The notes beneath the pieces are model-generated. The model searched no databases. It was not told where the DNA came from and saw only the letters and a list, made by a program, of their open reading frames with translations. Shown one piece after another: positions 11,537-23,989 of a stretch of DNA of 64,000 bases. Made by a program: the position numbers and the translations under genes. The stretch is from Thozetella sp. PMI_491 (Eukaryota; Ascomycota; Sordariomycetes; Chaetosphaeriales; Chaetosphaeriaceae). The stretch's first letter is position 1. Each line of letters starts with the position of its first letter. Location: the NCBI GenBank assembly GCA_021432635.1, contig MU270026.1, forward strand, positions 204,486-268,485. Reading direction: 5' to 3'.

Positions 11537-13638
11537 ATGCCTCAGACAAAGCCCACTAGGTCAAGAAATGGTAAGACCATCGAAGCCCGAGGCAAGATCA
11601 AAGCGAGAGCTGACAGGCTGGACCCGACAGGCTGCACGGATTGTAGAGCGAGACGGATTAAATGCGATGAGCAGCAACCAAGATGTGGGCGGTGTTCTCG
11701 CCTAAACCTCGAGTGCTGCAAGCCTGAACCGCCAGTCCCACTCAAGCTCCGGAGACGGGGCTATGGTTCCCTCAAGTCAAGGCCTGCTTGGAACGCCCCT
11801 CATATCTTACCTAGCCATCCACTTCCTCGGAATTCCAACGCAACCCTGGAGGGACCGGCTCCATGTAGGCGTCCTGTCAGTTCGCCTTGCGTAAGCCCAG
11901 CTACTGCAGAAAATTCGGCCAGTTGCTTAAATGTCTTAACACCGCAGGGGAACCAGAGTGATGGAAACACTAGTCTTGCGATGGCTTGCCAGGTACCTAC
12001 TCTTTTATCAGCTGGACTCCCTAGCCATGTTTCCCTCTTGCCGAATGACGACTGGGATGCTACATTGTGCAACCCCAATCTAGATATGGGGCCGATTTTG
12101 GATGCCCCAAACGGTTGGCTTGATTCGCTACTCACGCCTCTGGAGCCTGCCCAGCCCTCAAACATTGCCGACTCTTCCGAACCCGTGATTGAAGATTTCC
12201 TAGCTGGGACTTTCAACACATCGAGCACGATTCTTCCCATTGAGTCATCTTACCCATCACTTTCACGCGCATGGAGGCAGAGATTTCGCGGGTACTTTCG
12301 TACAGAACTATCGACCTTCCCTCTAATTTACGACCTTCCCGAAGCTCTGGGTCTTGGAGGCAATGAAAAGCGAGCGCTAGCGTACTATCAAAGCCACTTT
12401 TCAGATCGCAAAAGCGTGAAAGGGTTCTCGTGGTCTCAATACTCTCTGTATCTCAGCGCAGCCACTAGCCACAGGATGATTCTGGATCTTATTCTGGCAA
12501 TTTCTTTCCTCGGGGTCTCCCGCCATACACATGATCAAGACATCTGGCGGTTCGGAAAAGGTCGCCTCCAAAAGGGTCTAGAGCTTCTCTACCACCATAT
12601 CACTAAACAAGACCCTAACCACGTGGCGGTTATAATCTCGTTTTGGATACTCCTAAATCTCATAATGGACAACGATGCATTGACGACCGGAATTGACAGA
12701 CGGGATCTCAGCACAAAGATATTTAAATATGTATCCACGCATCAGCTCGACCGGTTGGTTTCCGGTACCACAGTGTCAACGCCCCGTGCATCCAGTGATC
12801 AAGATCAAAGCTCTCGAAGTCTTTTAATAAAAGTTCTCAGCATGATAGTCTATGCCGACACGCAGCTCAATTTCAACACCCGCGGAAGTCCACTCTCTCG
12901 GTACTTCTTCGACAGACCCCAGACGCGCAACGTACTTCATCTGTCTCAAAACTACCTCCAGCTGAATCACGGCCAGAAGTACCCGCTCTCGGAGCTTCTC
13001 TACGATGTGGAGATTTCACCGTGTTTTGAAGCGTTTTACGAGCAGCATCGAATGTATCACTTGCTCAATCAGCTGTTCTGGGTTGGCATTGGAGACTATA
13101 ACGACCTCGCCCAAATGATTCAGAGCTTGGAGAGTGTGAGCACTGCGTGTTATGCGGCGATTCGAGTCCGAGCACTGACAAGGGATGTGATGAACAGAAA
13201 TACAGCTCATTTTTTAGCATAGCTCACCTCGATAGCGATGAGAGCAGCTATTCCCGACTGCATTTCCACATCGACGCTGCGGTTTGCGAGTTCTACGCCA
13301 TTCGCTTATATCACTTTCGCTGCGATAGCGGGAGAGAGCCGAATGATTCTATTAGGGACTTGCTTGCTTCCTACTTACAGATTGCCCATCGTATGCAGCG
13401 CATCAAAGTCCAATACTATTGGTTTGACAGGTCATTATTTCTCATCGGCGCTGAGACACGGGATGCAATCCATAGAGAGTGGATCCAGAGTCGCATGGTT
13501 CGAACTGATCTCAAGAAATCCCTTCAACGAATTTGGGAGAGCGAGAGGGCGAGTGGGCACCGAATACGCCAGCAGGAGATGCGGAACATCTTACGGGATG
13601 AAGGCGAAGCGTATGATGCTATCATGCCGACCTTCTAG
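11537..13638 (+). CDS. Zn2Cys6 transcription factor with Fungal_trans_2-like domain
   Basis: Start ATG at 11537. The binuclear zinc cluster has exact spacing: C33-x2-C36-x6-C43-x6-C50-x2-C53-x6-C60 (core GCTDCRARRIKCDE), followed by a basic stretch. After a low-complexity linker, a helical regulatory domain begins near residue 240 and ends with the typical FDRSLFLIGAETRDAIHREWI block. One intron is needed near the end: donor at 13134, acceptor ending at 13222 (89 bases) joins the two frames in phase and gives 670 residues; a few bases of uncertainty remain at this donor. A nuclear activator or repressor is expected. The S9 peptidase gene follows 290 bases downstream on the same strand and is a possible but unproven target. 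Confidence 0.85.
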
Positions 13639-13924
13639 TAGGTCTACATCGACGCGGCTGCCATTGGTCAGATTATCCACGCCCGGCTGCGATAGAGCTC
13701 TAATTGGCTAGAATATCCTCACTCAGGCCACAGTCATGATGCTCGACTGATAGGAATATTGCGCTCTCTAAATCGAACTCGATTGGTGAGTTTAGCCGTG
13801 AAATAATCATGGCCTATGTACATATAAACTGGTGTGAAGCACTCAGTCACCGCCCTTGGGATGTAACTTCCAACCTCCTCCTGACCTAACAAATATTTCC
13901 TAACAAACCCACAACCAAGAAGTA

Positions 13925-15976
13925 ATGAGCAAGATGGCAGCAAACGAGACGGTGATTCTTGCTGAGATACGCGACCTCACACACACGGAGCTCTGGAAAC
14001 GAACCGAAAAATTCTTTGCAGATATCCATGCCCCTTCCTATGGCAAGCCTAGCAACGCTGAGGATCTGTCCGTTTCTCCCGACGGAAAGAAACTCGCTTT
14101 CACGGGACTTGTCTGGAACTCGTTGGAGGAGGGGCACAAGTCCCAGGTGTACCTCATCGACCTTACTTATGCGACTGACCAGCCGGCTGGAAGCCTCAAC
14201 CCTGTAGCTGTCACGCGGGGTCCTCACACCAGCAAAAACCCTAAATGGTCCCCCGATGGCAAGACTTTGATGTTTTTGTCAGATCGACTCCGCGCTGGAC
14301 AGTACCAGCTATTTTCTCTTGCCACCGACCAAATCGGCGATGCCCGACCTATGACTTCAACACCACTCGAGGGCATAGTCGAAGAGTTCGCTTGGTCGAA
14401 CGACGGAAAGAGTGTGCTAATTGGGCTTGCTGGGTTCGGCCTTCCGAAGTCGGGGTTCGAGGGCTCTGGATTTCTGCTAGCCAAAGAGGACGGCAGTCCG
14501 GCTTGGATGCCTCAGCTGAAGACAAATCAACAACTTGAAACTGGGCGCAGCCTCTGGGTCCATGACGTTCAAAGTCGACAAACACGAAGAGTCAGCTTGC
14601 CAGGCAGAAATGTATGGAGATTTGCATGGTGCGGATCCCATGAGGCGATCGCCCTTGTCAGTGCCAGGCCGGAGGAAGGAGCATACCAAGAGTCTTCGGT
14701 TGTGAAGATGTCGATTTCCGATGGCTCGGAGCAGGTATTGATCAAAGAAAACGGATATTTCTTCACGGAACTCACTGCCTCACCAACGGGAGATAAAATA
14801 TGCGTCATTGAGTCCGTGGGCGGTTCTCGAACAAAGCTGATCGGCGAAATGATATGGATTGACGCCAAAGACAACAACTCCCAGTCGCGCCTATCCCTTA
14901 AAATGGACGTTTCATCGATACAGTGGACTAGCGAAGACACCTTGATAGCAATGGGCGTGAGAGATCTCGAATCTATAGCTGTGGACATCCATCTACCTAC
15001 ACAGATGGCTCACGAGCTCTGGTCGACAGCAAACGCCTGTGGTCCATCTTACCCAAAAATTACCGCAGTTCCAAGCGGAGGGTTCGTCTTGGTGCGACAT
15101 GGCTGGGAACTGGCGCCCCAAATTGGGTTCGTAGGGATAGACGGAAACTATCACAAGATCTTGGATTTTGACCACCCTGGCTACCGTCAGCTTCGCTCCC
15201 AGCTTGGACCAAGCCAAACCGTGTCGTGGAAGGCGCCGGATGGCTTAGAAATCCGGGGCCTCTTGTACGTCCCGCCCGGTGCGCAAAAGCCGTGGCCGTT
15301 GCTTCTCCATGTGCACGGAGGCCCCTTCAGTGCCTTTCTCGATCACTGGATGGGGTATAATCAGCGGGTGCCGTTTCTCGTCGCCCATGGATTCGCCGTC
15401 TTGAACCCTAATCCGAGAGGGTCACTTGGCCGAGGCCGGGAATTCACTGAGGGTGTGAAGGGGGACGTTGGGGGCGGCGATTCTAGCGACGTCCTAAGCG
15501 GTGTTGATTATCTGGTCGACCTGGGAGTTGCGGACCCAGCGCGACTAGGTGTCATTGGAGCTAGCTATGGGGGCTACCAGGCAGCTTGGCTCACGACTAA
15601 AACTGATCTCTTTGCGGCTTCTGTCCCCATTTCTCCCGTTACTGATTGGCAGCTGCAGTGGATGTGCGGTGATGAGCGTCAGGATATATTCGACGGTCAG
15701 CCGTACAATCCAGAGAGCCTATCATTTCATCGAAGTCCGCTGCGACGCGTCCATCTCTGCAAGACCCCTACGCTACAGCTAGTCGGAACCTTGGATCAGT
15801 GCACTCCACCTCCCGAGGCACATTACTATCACACGGCCCTCCTCGATCACGGAATTAAGTCGAGTATCGTCGAGTATCCGGAAGAAGGCCATGGGGTACG
15901 CCGATTTCCGGCCGTGATCGATGCATGCTGCAGGATATTCAGCTGGTTCAACCACTACATGCCAGTCGAGGAGTAG
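13925..15976 (+). CDS. S9-family peptidase (prolyl oligopeptidase/acylaminoacyl-peptidase type)
   Basis: Single exon, 683 residues, ATG at 13925. The N-terminal two-thirds shows beta-propeller-like repeats (for example LSVSPDGKKLAFTG and PKWSPDGKTLMFLSDR), which in this family gate access to the active site. The C-terminal alpha/beta hydrolase part begins near LLLHVHGGPFS and holds the triad: Ser547 in GASYGGY, Asp624 in GTLDQCTPP and His656 in EEGHG. It should cleave short or N-acylated peptides; there is no signal peptide, so a cytosolic role is expected. Length matches fungal S9C members. It is convergent with the F-box gene downstream. Confidence 0.92.
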   Translation: MSKMAANETVILAEIRDLTHTELWKRTEKFFADIHAPSYGKPSNAEDLSVSPDGKKLAFTGLVWNSLEEGHKSQVYLIDLTYATDQPAGSLNPVAVTRGPHTSKNPKWSPDGKTLMFLSDRLRAGQYQLFSLATDQIGDARPMTSTPLEGIVEEFAWSNDGKSVLIGLAGFGLPKSGFEGSGFLLAKEDGSPAWMPQLKTNQQLETGRSLWVHDVQSRQTRRVSLPGRNVWRFAWCGSHEAIALVSARPEEGAYQESSVVKMSISDGSEQVLIKENGYFFTELTASPTGDKICVIESVGGSRTKLIGEMIWIDAKDNNSQSRLSLKMDVSSIQWTSEDTLIAMGVRDLESIAVDIHLPTQMAHELWSTANACGPSYPKITAVPSGGFVLVRHGWELAPQIGFVGIDGNYHKILDFDHPGYRQLRSQLGPSQTVSWKAPDGLEIRGLLYVPPGAQKPWPLLLHVHGGPFSAFLDHWMGYNQRVPFLVAHGFAVLNPNPRGSLGRGREFTEGVKGDVGGGDSSDVLSGVDYLVDLGVADPARLGVIGASYGGYQAAWLTTKTDLFAASVPISPVTDWQLQWMCGDERQDIFDGQPYNPESLSFHRSPLRRVHLCKTPTLQLVGTLDQCTPPPEAHYYHTALLDHGIKSSIVEYPEEGHGVRRFPAVIDACCRIFSWFNHYMPVEE

Positions 15977-16107
15977 CCCTCCGCTGGATACGCATGAATG
16001 AGGATGGAGAATTTAGCAGACGTTTCATTCCAAATGCTAACGGCGTGCACTGCGGAAGGAAGAATCAGAGAGTTGAAACAGTGAGAAAACATCGACTATG
16101 AAATCTG

Positions 16108-17235
16108 TTAAAGCTCTTCTTCATCGTTGAGGGCGTTTTCGCGCCTTTCCTTATAGTCCGAGATAGCCTGCAAGCCTTCCTTCTTCCGCCAGTCAGCCGC
16201 GGGCCACCCAAATTTGAAGTACAAATGCCTGATCCAGAGATAATCGTCGTCATCATAACCAAATCCATTATCGGTCATGTCTGGTTCTCCCTGCTTCTCC
16301 ATTTTTTCGGCGTCGTAGGGTTCAACGTCATATCCCGAGAGTGTTGAATCGTTATCTGGTATGAAGACCGACCTGCAGGCTATGAATTCTTCCTGTTTCC
16401 TCTCGAAGCTACCCACATCTAGAGTCAGTAAGTGCCTTAGGTGTCGTTGAGACATACTTGGAGAAGTTGGCTGCGACTGTCCATTTATGGACCAACAATA
16501 TCGATAAGGGGGCATTTAACCATGGAACACGTACTAGCTTGCCACATCATGGACCAATGAATCCATTCTAATGATTCTCTCGTAAATCAGCCCTTTCATC
16601 GTATCCAACTGCAGAGCAACGCCGCCGCTCTCATAGCCACGAGCGATATCGATTCGGTAACGGCGGCGAACAATCCGCTTGAGCCGAAGCTGCTCTTCTT
16701 CATCGCCACTTCCTCCCTGTTGGAGGCGGATTAGGCCATCGTCACCGCCGTCGTCCCAGGCATAGTCTTCTCCATCGTCGTCTGGGTCGTAATATGAATC
16801 AAAATAAGGTTCACCTAGCGGGTCACCGTTGTCTGGCTCGGGTACATAGCCTGTTGCGAAGCTTTTGTAGTCGACGTTCTGTTCAGAATCCAGCCTGGGA
16901 AGGTGTTTGAACACGTCGGTTGTAAAATCTGAACAGCGATATCTATACTCTTCGGCCGTGACATCTGGCCAACCCTCAGGCGGTGGGCATTGAAGCGAGT
17001 CTGCGGCGATGTGGAGAGTGGTGAGAAATCGGTAGTACTGGTAAAAGGGAGCGACTAATGTATCCCTGAGAGCCTTCTTTATGGCTTTTTCATGTTCCAT
17101 GTAGACTTGATCGAGTTTGTGGGACGCTTTTCGCAGTGCAAGGGCAGAATCGAGAGTAGGCAAAGCTTGGAAGATTTGCATTAGGAGCTCAGGGGGTAGT
17201 TGAAGCAGCTGGCTGGGGCTTCTCGCGTCGGCCAT
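16108..17235 (-). CDS. F-box-like protein
   Basis: The first exon (from ATG at 17235) opens with an F-box-like helix pair, LPPELLMQIFQALPTLDSAL, near residue 14, followed by an acidic segment rich in D and E. Such proteins usually tether substrates to an SCF ubiquitin ligase. The last exon (16108 to about 16420) carries FIACRSVFIPDND and an acidic tail. A 49-base intron at about 16412-16460 joins NF to ERKQEEF in phase. Another intron near 16480-16535 is needed to link VHDVAS to WTVAANFS, but I could not find a canonical pair that keeps phase, so that junction is unresolved or the gene is slightly damaged. Convergent with the S9 peptidase. Confidence 0.6.
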
Positions 17236-18067
17236 CTTTTCTGTTGGGTACCTCGACCCCGTTGAACCTTTGTTGATGGTAATCACGTAATCTGAGGGCT
17301 CAGGAGCTAAATGAATAAGATGAAAACACGTCTGCTGGTCGCTCCGGGCTGCAACACCCAGGCGTTGAGGCTATTGCTGTTGGGAACCACAGCCACAGCG
17401 TTGAAAGCGGCATGCGTGGACAGGCTGGATATGTGGACCCGACGTATGTGCTCCTGGCGGATCTAGGCCTAATTAGACCCCGGCCAGCCGAGGCGCGGGG
17501 GACTGGAGGAGCGCGAGGCTGGCGACAGCAGATCAGGAGGGAAAGGATTTCTTCTGCGAGAAATAGCACGTATCGATGCGCCGTGGTTACTATCTCACCA
17601 TGCGATGTCTGAGGGCATAGGTAACGAGAGAGCTGTCGGCAGACGAGAAGAGGAAAGTTACTCACAGAAGCCAGACCGTAATGAGGCACCTCGGCGCTCT
17701 CAAACTCACCGCCATCTGTCCAATGTGACTTTGAGCCGGGTAGGGGAGTGTGTCTTGTTGCACGCTATCGAAGCAGATGGCCGAGAAGTAGTGTGAGGGA
17801 GGTCACTCGCCCGTGGCTACGATTTGTGCATCGCGTTCGGCTGCCTGCTCTGCCATGCATTGCCGTGCCGTGCCGTGCAGACACCGTGACGATATCCTAT
17901 TCGCTGTCACAGTGGGTCTCAATCATTCAAATAGATTCAAATAGGCCACTCCGCCAGCACCTCGTTGCATAACATTCTCGCATGCGGTTCGAAGTATTCT
18001 CCTGTTTCGCAGCTCTTCGGCTGGCGTGAGCGCACAAGACATTAGCAATTGGAGACACTTTGGTATC
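17236..18067. promoter_or_regulatory. Divergent promoter region (F-box gene and kinase gene)
   Basis: About 830 bases between two gene starts facing away from each other. No clear TATA box; a repeated GCCGTGCCGTGC patch lies near 17865. No coding signal. Confidence 0.4.
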
Positions 18068-19112
18068 ATGTCACAGGAGTGCGACGCGCAGCCTTTGCCA
18101 GCTGAGAGCGGAGATGATGGACCTCGGAGCCAGGAGAGAATCCCTTCCGATGGGGCAGAAACCCCAGGAGAGCTAACCCAGACAGCCAAACCTGCTGCTG
18201 ACATTCCGTCACAAGTTACCCAGGGCTCGCAAAGTGCAGAAAATCAGCCGGAAGAGCTCCGACTAGAGGCATTCGAGCTCGTCAGGGAGCTCGAAGAAGG
18301 TAAATTCGCGATCAGCTATCAAGCTCGCTACCACCAGTCTGGGCGCGACTGCGTCTTGAAGAGGTATCTCAAGCACCCCTCTTCGCAAGCGAAACTAGTA
18401 CGGCGCCATATTGAACTACGTGGCGATCTCCACCACCCAGGCATCGTCGGCTTCCACGGATGGTTCGAAGATGAGAGGTACCTGTATCTGATCTTCGACT
18501 ACATCGAGGGGGGCGATCTATACTCCCAGATAGAGGCGGAAGGTGCCTTCCCAGAGCCCCTTGCCGCCAGCTACGTCAAGCAGACGGCCGAAGCGCTCCA
18601 GTACCTCCACGACAGGCAGATCATGCACCGCGACGTCAAGACCGAGAACCTCATAAAGGCCTCGGACGGGACCATCCGCTTGGATGGTTTCACGCATAGC
18701 GCACGCGCAATAGATGGCCGCCGCAACTCTTGCTGTGGCACACTCGACTATCTACCTCCCGAGATGCTCATTGCATACCGCGACAAAAATTCATACTCGG
18801 ACGCCGTGGACCAGTGGACGCTAGGCGTTTTAGCTTACGAACTTCTTACCGGGAAGGCGCCTTGGGGTGACTGTACGCCGGTAGAAGTTCAGAGGCGGAT
18901 TAAAAACCTTAACATGGTCCCGCTGCCGGAAACAGTGACGGAAGCCGCGCGGGATTTGGTCCACGGGGTCAGGCGCCATTTTGACGTTTCCCCCCTCTGC
19001 TTTAGAGCCACTTGCTGACGCTCTCTTCTAGCTTATGCAGCTTGAGCCTGAAAGTCGCTTCACCCTAGAAGCCGTTCTCAATCATCCTTGGATTAGGGAG
19101 CACTGCCCATGA
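18068..19112 (+). CDS. Aurora-like protein kinase with degenerate active site (probable pseudokinase)
   Basis: Exons 18068-18967 and 19032-19112, 326 residues; the second exon adds the family ending EAVLNHPWI. The upstream in-frame GTG at 18026 is not used because the first ATG is 18068. The domain (about residue 70 to the end) is closest to Aurora kinases, sharing CGTLDYLPPEM. VAIK-type Lys98 and HRD Asp189 (HRDVKTEN) are kept. An ungapped alignment to the Aurora activation segment puts GFT (207-209) where DFG should be, so the Mg-binding Asp is gone, and the glycine loop reads EEGKFA, having lost two glycines. Phosphotransfer is therefore doubtful; a scaffold role is possible. It is convergent with the FAD oxidase. 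Confidence 0.8.
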
Positions 19113-19308
19113 ATAGGGGAGTTGAATACTGTAATACGAGCACGAGTTGAATACTGCAATACGAGCACGAGCATCACAACATCGCGAGAGAGTTTTTTCG
19201 ACAGGGCCACCAGGGGCTCGGCCACAGCAATAAGCTGGGTTGGTCGGATTATTTAGTTAATTAGTTGTTAAGGTGTCTAAGGAATGTGATACAACAGGCC
19301 CTCGTCCG

Positions 19309-21084
19309 TCAAATGTCGTAAACCTTGAAGCCGCCCGGGATGCGGACCTGGAAGAACTGCGAAGGGTCGTACTTGAGCGATGCCGCCCTCAGCAGGTCCA
19401 CGTTCTCCTTGCCGTAGCTCGAGAGGGGATCCTGGTCCTGGTTCGCGTAGTTGATGTACCGGAAGGGCACGTCCTGGCCGCTCGACTTGGCATACGCCTC
19501 GATCTCGGCCGTGGCGGCGCCGAGCTTCTCGCTCACCAACTTCTCCCACTTGGACGACGGGAGGAGCGCCTCGACCTGCATAACGTTGGCGTTCTGGGTC
19601 CGGCCCTCCAGGCCGAAGATATTGTTCGGCGCATCACCGTACGTCTTGGGCAGGGGAGTGAGCAGGAAGATGACATTGACAGCCTCGTCCACCTGGGCAT
19701 CAAGCTCGGCCACCGTCTTGTCCATGACTTCCAAGACCTTGTTGCCCATGTCGATAGTGTTGAAGAAGCTGGAGGTGTACCAGACGTTGTACTCGACAGT
19801 GGTGGACGTCAGCAGGTTGATGAGGCTGGTGTAAGGCATGGTGGTGCGGGTGTCGATGAGGGAGGTCAGGTTGCCGAGACCAATAAATGAAGGCGAGTTA
19901 GCTTCGCCGTCGACGTTGGCGGTGATCAGGGCGACCGTCGAGCCGGAGCCGTGGGTCCATGAGAAAGAGACGAAGCCGTTCTCCGACTTGACCGTCGGCA
20001 TGTTGTCGACCATGGTGGTATACTTTTGGAGGACGACGTCCCTCTGGTCCGAGAGGAAGGCCTGGATGCCGCCGTAGACATCGTGGGATGCGAAAGTGCG
20101 GATGTAGAACTTGGTTACGAGACCGACGTTGTTCCAACCGCCCTTGAGAACCTTGAAAAGATCCGGGTTCTGCTTGGCGCTGGCCCGGACGATGTTGCCG
20201 TTGGCGAGGACAACCTGAAGAATTCAATCATCAGTGATGACGACCATCGTATAGATACCATGGGCATTTACCTCATAGGCGATGACGTTGTCGGCGGACA
20301 GTCCAACCTTTCCAGAGTACCAGGAGAAGCCTAGGTAGCGATGCTACATTAGCCGACGCCTCTCACATGATCATGCCAAGGTGCGAAGCTTACCACCACC
20401 CAGGAGGAAACCACCGACGCCAACGTGCGGGGCACGTCCGCCTACCGACATGAGGCCGAGGGGCTCAAGAGCAGCGTACACGCTAGACCATCTTGCGCCA
20501 GTGCCAACGGCCACATAGCTCGAGTTCTGCCAGTCCAAGTCAGAATTTTCACGCATACAATCGAGAGACAAACAATAGCCTTACAGATCCGCAGTTCGAG
20601 ACCTTGATCGAGTCCAAGTTGCCAAGGTCAATGGTAACACCCTCCGCAATGTTGGCAGCAGTTGGGCTAGGAGAATGACCACCGCTTCGAATGGCAGCAG
20701 CCCAGCCGTTGCCACAGTCGGCGGCGAGCGCCTTGATGCCGGCGGCGACCTGCTCGACGTTCTCGGGCTTGAAGACGCACCAGGGAGAAACGTCGGCCAC
20801 GTCCTGCGAGTAGTAGGAAGTGAGGGTGGCCGTGTACTCGGCGTCTTCAGGGAAGAAGAGCTGAGCGCCCAGACCGGCGTTGATCAGCGTAGAGCACTTG
20901 GGTGAATCGTTAGCGCAGTGCGACGCGGGTCGTGCGGGGGGAAACGGCTGGTGGTGATGCTTACGCCCTTCAGGTTGCTCGAGGGGCCGCTGGTTTGGGA
21001 AGTAATGTTCTCGGAGGCGGCCGAGGCCAGGCTGGTGAGAGCCAAAAGCACCGCGGCGCCGGTAGCAGCGACCTTGGAAGCCAT
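19309..21084 (-). CDS. Secreted FAD-linked oxidase (berberine-bridge/PCMH type)
   Basis: Five exons, all in phase: 20965-21084, 20585-20896, 20394-20526, 20272-20330 and 19309-20214, giving 509 residues. Residues 1-22 form a signal peptide. The FAD-binding PCMH fold starts near PWCVFKPENVEQV; RSGGHS supplies the histidine that usually carries covalent FAD, while the GGFLLGGGFSW block lacks the cysteine of bicovalent members. The BBE-type end reads YINYANQD. Such enzymes oxidise alcohols, sugars or alkaloid-like substrates with oxygen as acceptor; the substrate cannot be told from sequence. A TATA-like TTTAAATATC lies about 82 bases upstream of the start. Confidence 0.92.
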
Positions 21085-21164
21085 GTTGGACTATGCTGGT
21101 ATCAAGCTCACCGTGTTTTGATAGAGATGGTACCGAACATCATCATCGGGAGTGAGCACCCGGG

Positions 21165-21174
21165 GATATTTAAA
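21165..21174 (-). promoter_or_regulatory. Probable TATA element of FAD oxidase gene
   Basis: TTTAAATATC on the minus strand, about 82 bases before the ATG at 21084. Confidence 0.4.
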
Positions 21175-23980
21175 CCGGCTCGCATTGTACGAAAAACCCG
21201 GGGTGCCACGTTGTAAATGGGCCCCCACACGGGGCTCAACCGAAATCGTGTACCTGACCCAGGCCCGTGGCACCGCTCTTTGCCTTCATAAGTCGTCTTC
21301 ACTCCCGGGCGGACATTTCCGATCCAGTCTAGCAGATTCGCCTACCTCAGCTATTACTACGAAGACGGTAGAGTATTGCCCTGCCTTACTACTCCCGGTG
21401 TGCGCTGCCCCTGGGCCAGCTTCTAGACCAGTGGGGCCGGCATGGATATCTCATGCTATGAATACGCACCCATGCACAACGCAATTTGGGCGGATGCCTA
21501 CGCCGGTGCCCTCCTACCTCGTACTCGTACAGAGAGAGACGCCAGCGCCCTCTCGAGGACAATCGAACCGACTTCCGGGTTTTCTCGGCCCCCCCTGCCT
21601 CACCCCCATTGCCCCCCCGAAAAGCATGTTAAGGAAAACAGATCGCCTCCCGTCTCCTGCCGAACTCGGTCTTCTATGAAGTTCATCCGGAGAAAAATGT
21701 AGACGTTCATTTAGACGCTTTAAGCGGGAGAGGGGGCACGAAGCGACTGTGTGTAGGCAGTTCCTTCATTTCTGCTACCCTGCCCCGTATGCGGGGGAGG
21801 GGGGGATCTTCGATGAGGACTTTCGCTCGCATCGCTACCTTGGTTTAAGGTCGTGCCAATACGGTGGGGAACCGAAACCGAGCCCAGTAGCGCGCCAAGG
21901 CGGGCATTCTGGAGCCTAGTGCGAAGGGAAAAGACCACCAGATACAAAATAACCCCATCGCCGGTTGAAACAAGGTAGTAAAGCGTTCCATGGCTTCAAG
22001 AGCACTTCCTAGCACCCCCCCTGGTTTGCTGCAGAGTCAGCTTTATGCGAATTTCAATTGTCTTCCTAATTGGGCAATCACGTCGCCCGCCAGTAGATAT
22101 CAACATCCTCCGATCAATCCACAATCTACGATATAAGATGCCAACAAGAACAAAGCTCGCGTGAAGAAGGGATCCAAAAAAAAAAAAAAAATCCCGCTTT
22201 TAATCTGTACATACCTTGTGTTCTTGATCGCCGAGAGTTGCCCACGGGACGATCAGTCGATGTACCCACCCAGTTTGTCCGACTGGAGATGCCGTTCCTA
22301 CCGATTTTCGGCTAGGATGGCCAGCTCAAGCCAGTCCAGCTTTCTAGTACCCCTGGTAAGACCCCAAGCTAAGTAGCATATCGATAATATCTCGTCCTGC
22401 CTCGAACATACGTACTCCTAGCTTCGCGCTTAAATCTCACTTGCTACCGACCCCTGCCTTCGACCCATTTGCTCCTTGTCCTCCTCGTGCAAGTGTATAA
22501 CACCAAAGAGGGGTCGCGGTCTCCCCCCAACCGGTAGCGATACGGGACACGCCTCCGCCCGAGATGCAGCCGAGTGGCTGCTGCCACTACGGACTTTCCA
22601 AGATCCAAGATATAAGATTCTTTTATTCATTCGTACAAGAGAAGGCAAGATGCCGGATTGTTAACGGTTAACATCCCATCCCGTCTGCAGGCGTGGATTC
22701 GAAAGAAGGACAGCATCGGGAGACCCAATCAACAGTAGTATGTAACGTAGGTACAATGCAGCTTCAGCAAAAGTCTCGGTTACTTCCGGGATTCCGGAAA
22801 TGGACTTGTTGATACTTCGGCGGCCGCCTGCCAGGCATTCCCCCTGAATCTCCCTCAAGGACTCGTCCCTATCGCCCTACCGCACTATTGCATAATAGTT
22901 GCTCCTGTCCCCAGGCCTCTGTTAGGGGTGTAGGCTTTAACCCCAAGTTAAAGGCCGCAGCCAATGAACGGAAGCTTTCTTCCGAGATGCTCAGGGCGCC
23001 GCTGGGGGGCTACCATGCTCTGTACAGACGAGCTAAAACGTCTTTCATTTACCGTCAACGGTGAGGATGAGGGGGAAGCTATTTCTGATACGCAACCTAA
23101 ACAGTCTCGGCGGCATGGGGTAGTAGGTCGCCAAGAGGAATGCTTCGACCCCCTTCCACACAAGACTTTTGCTCTGCTGTATCTAGCTCTCAGGATAGGC
23201 GTTAGACTATTTTGCCTTGGCGACCCGGGTGAATAGAAAACCTTCAAAGCGGGCCGTGAGCTGGAGCCCCTTTGAAGGCTTCAAGATGGGAGGATCGCCA
23301 AGTCCATGCAGGGCACGGCCTTCCGGCTCTCGTCGCCCTGCTCGGTGGCTGCAGGGCTTTTCTCTCCGCCGGGACGGAGGACTCACGCTAAGACTAGCGC
23401 GAGCAAAATATAGTACGGTACATACCATGTCCCAGGTGGAAAAAAAAACTTCATCTATGACATTGGACGCATGTCAGAAAGTAGGGGAGTGAGTAACTCT
23501 AGGTTGGGGCCCAGGAGAAATGAATCGAACGAGACATCGCCTTCTAGCTTCGACTAGCTTCGACCGCCACCTTACAGGTACCAGTGCAACGGTCTAGATT
23601 AACCCGGGATTCTCTCTAAACCTAAATCGGTCCTTATCTCCCGCGGATGCCACCCCTAGACGGGAAAGGCTGGTGTGGCTTGCGTGTAGGAGTTCAAATC
23701 ACTTGCTTCTTCTGTAACGGGGAGGGATTCTTGTCGGGTTGCCCAGTCGAAGAATTGATGATTTATGTGCACTAGGCATGCACGTCAAGCTCTCCCCTAA
23801 AGCCTGCATGCGCACCCCTCCAGGACCGACTCAGGATCAAGTTTGGTAACCGTCTCAAGCGGGGGGTATCTCTAGGATGAAGAATCCATGCCACGTTGGA
23901 TCCTCCTCCCCACGCTCCCCGGTGACAGATTTTCCAGCTGCTGGGGCTCGGTGGAGTGAGAAGTGAATGCGTGTGCCATT
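21175..23980. other. Gene-free stretch of 2.8 kb
   Basis: Only short frames of no recognisable family. Visible structure: a run of A near 22178-22190, and an inverted repeat CCTTCAAAG...CTTTGAAGG at about 23241-23278 with a 20-base loop. No tRNA or known RNA motif found. Confidence 0.4.
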
Positions 23981-23981
23981 G

Positions 23982-23989
23982 TATATATG
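23982..23989 (+). promoter_or_regulatory. Probable TATA element of rhodopsin-domain gene
   Basis: TATATATG about 115 bases upstream of the ATG at 24103. Confidence 0.35.

Noticed and set aside
19273-19890. 205-residue plus-strand frame
   Set aside because: Antisense shadow of the FAD oxidase last exon.
21152-21679. 175-residue plus-strand frame upstream of the FAD oxidase
   Set aside because: No recognisable domain; lies over the oxidase promoter.
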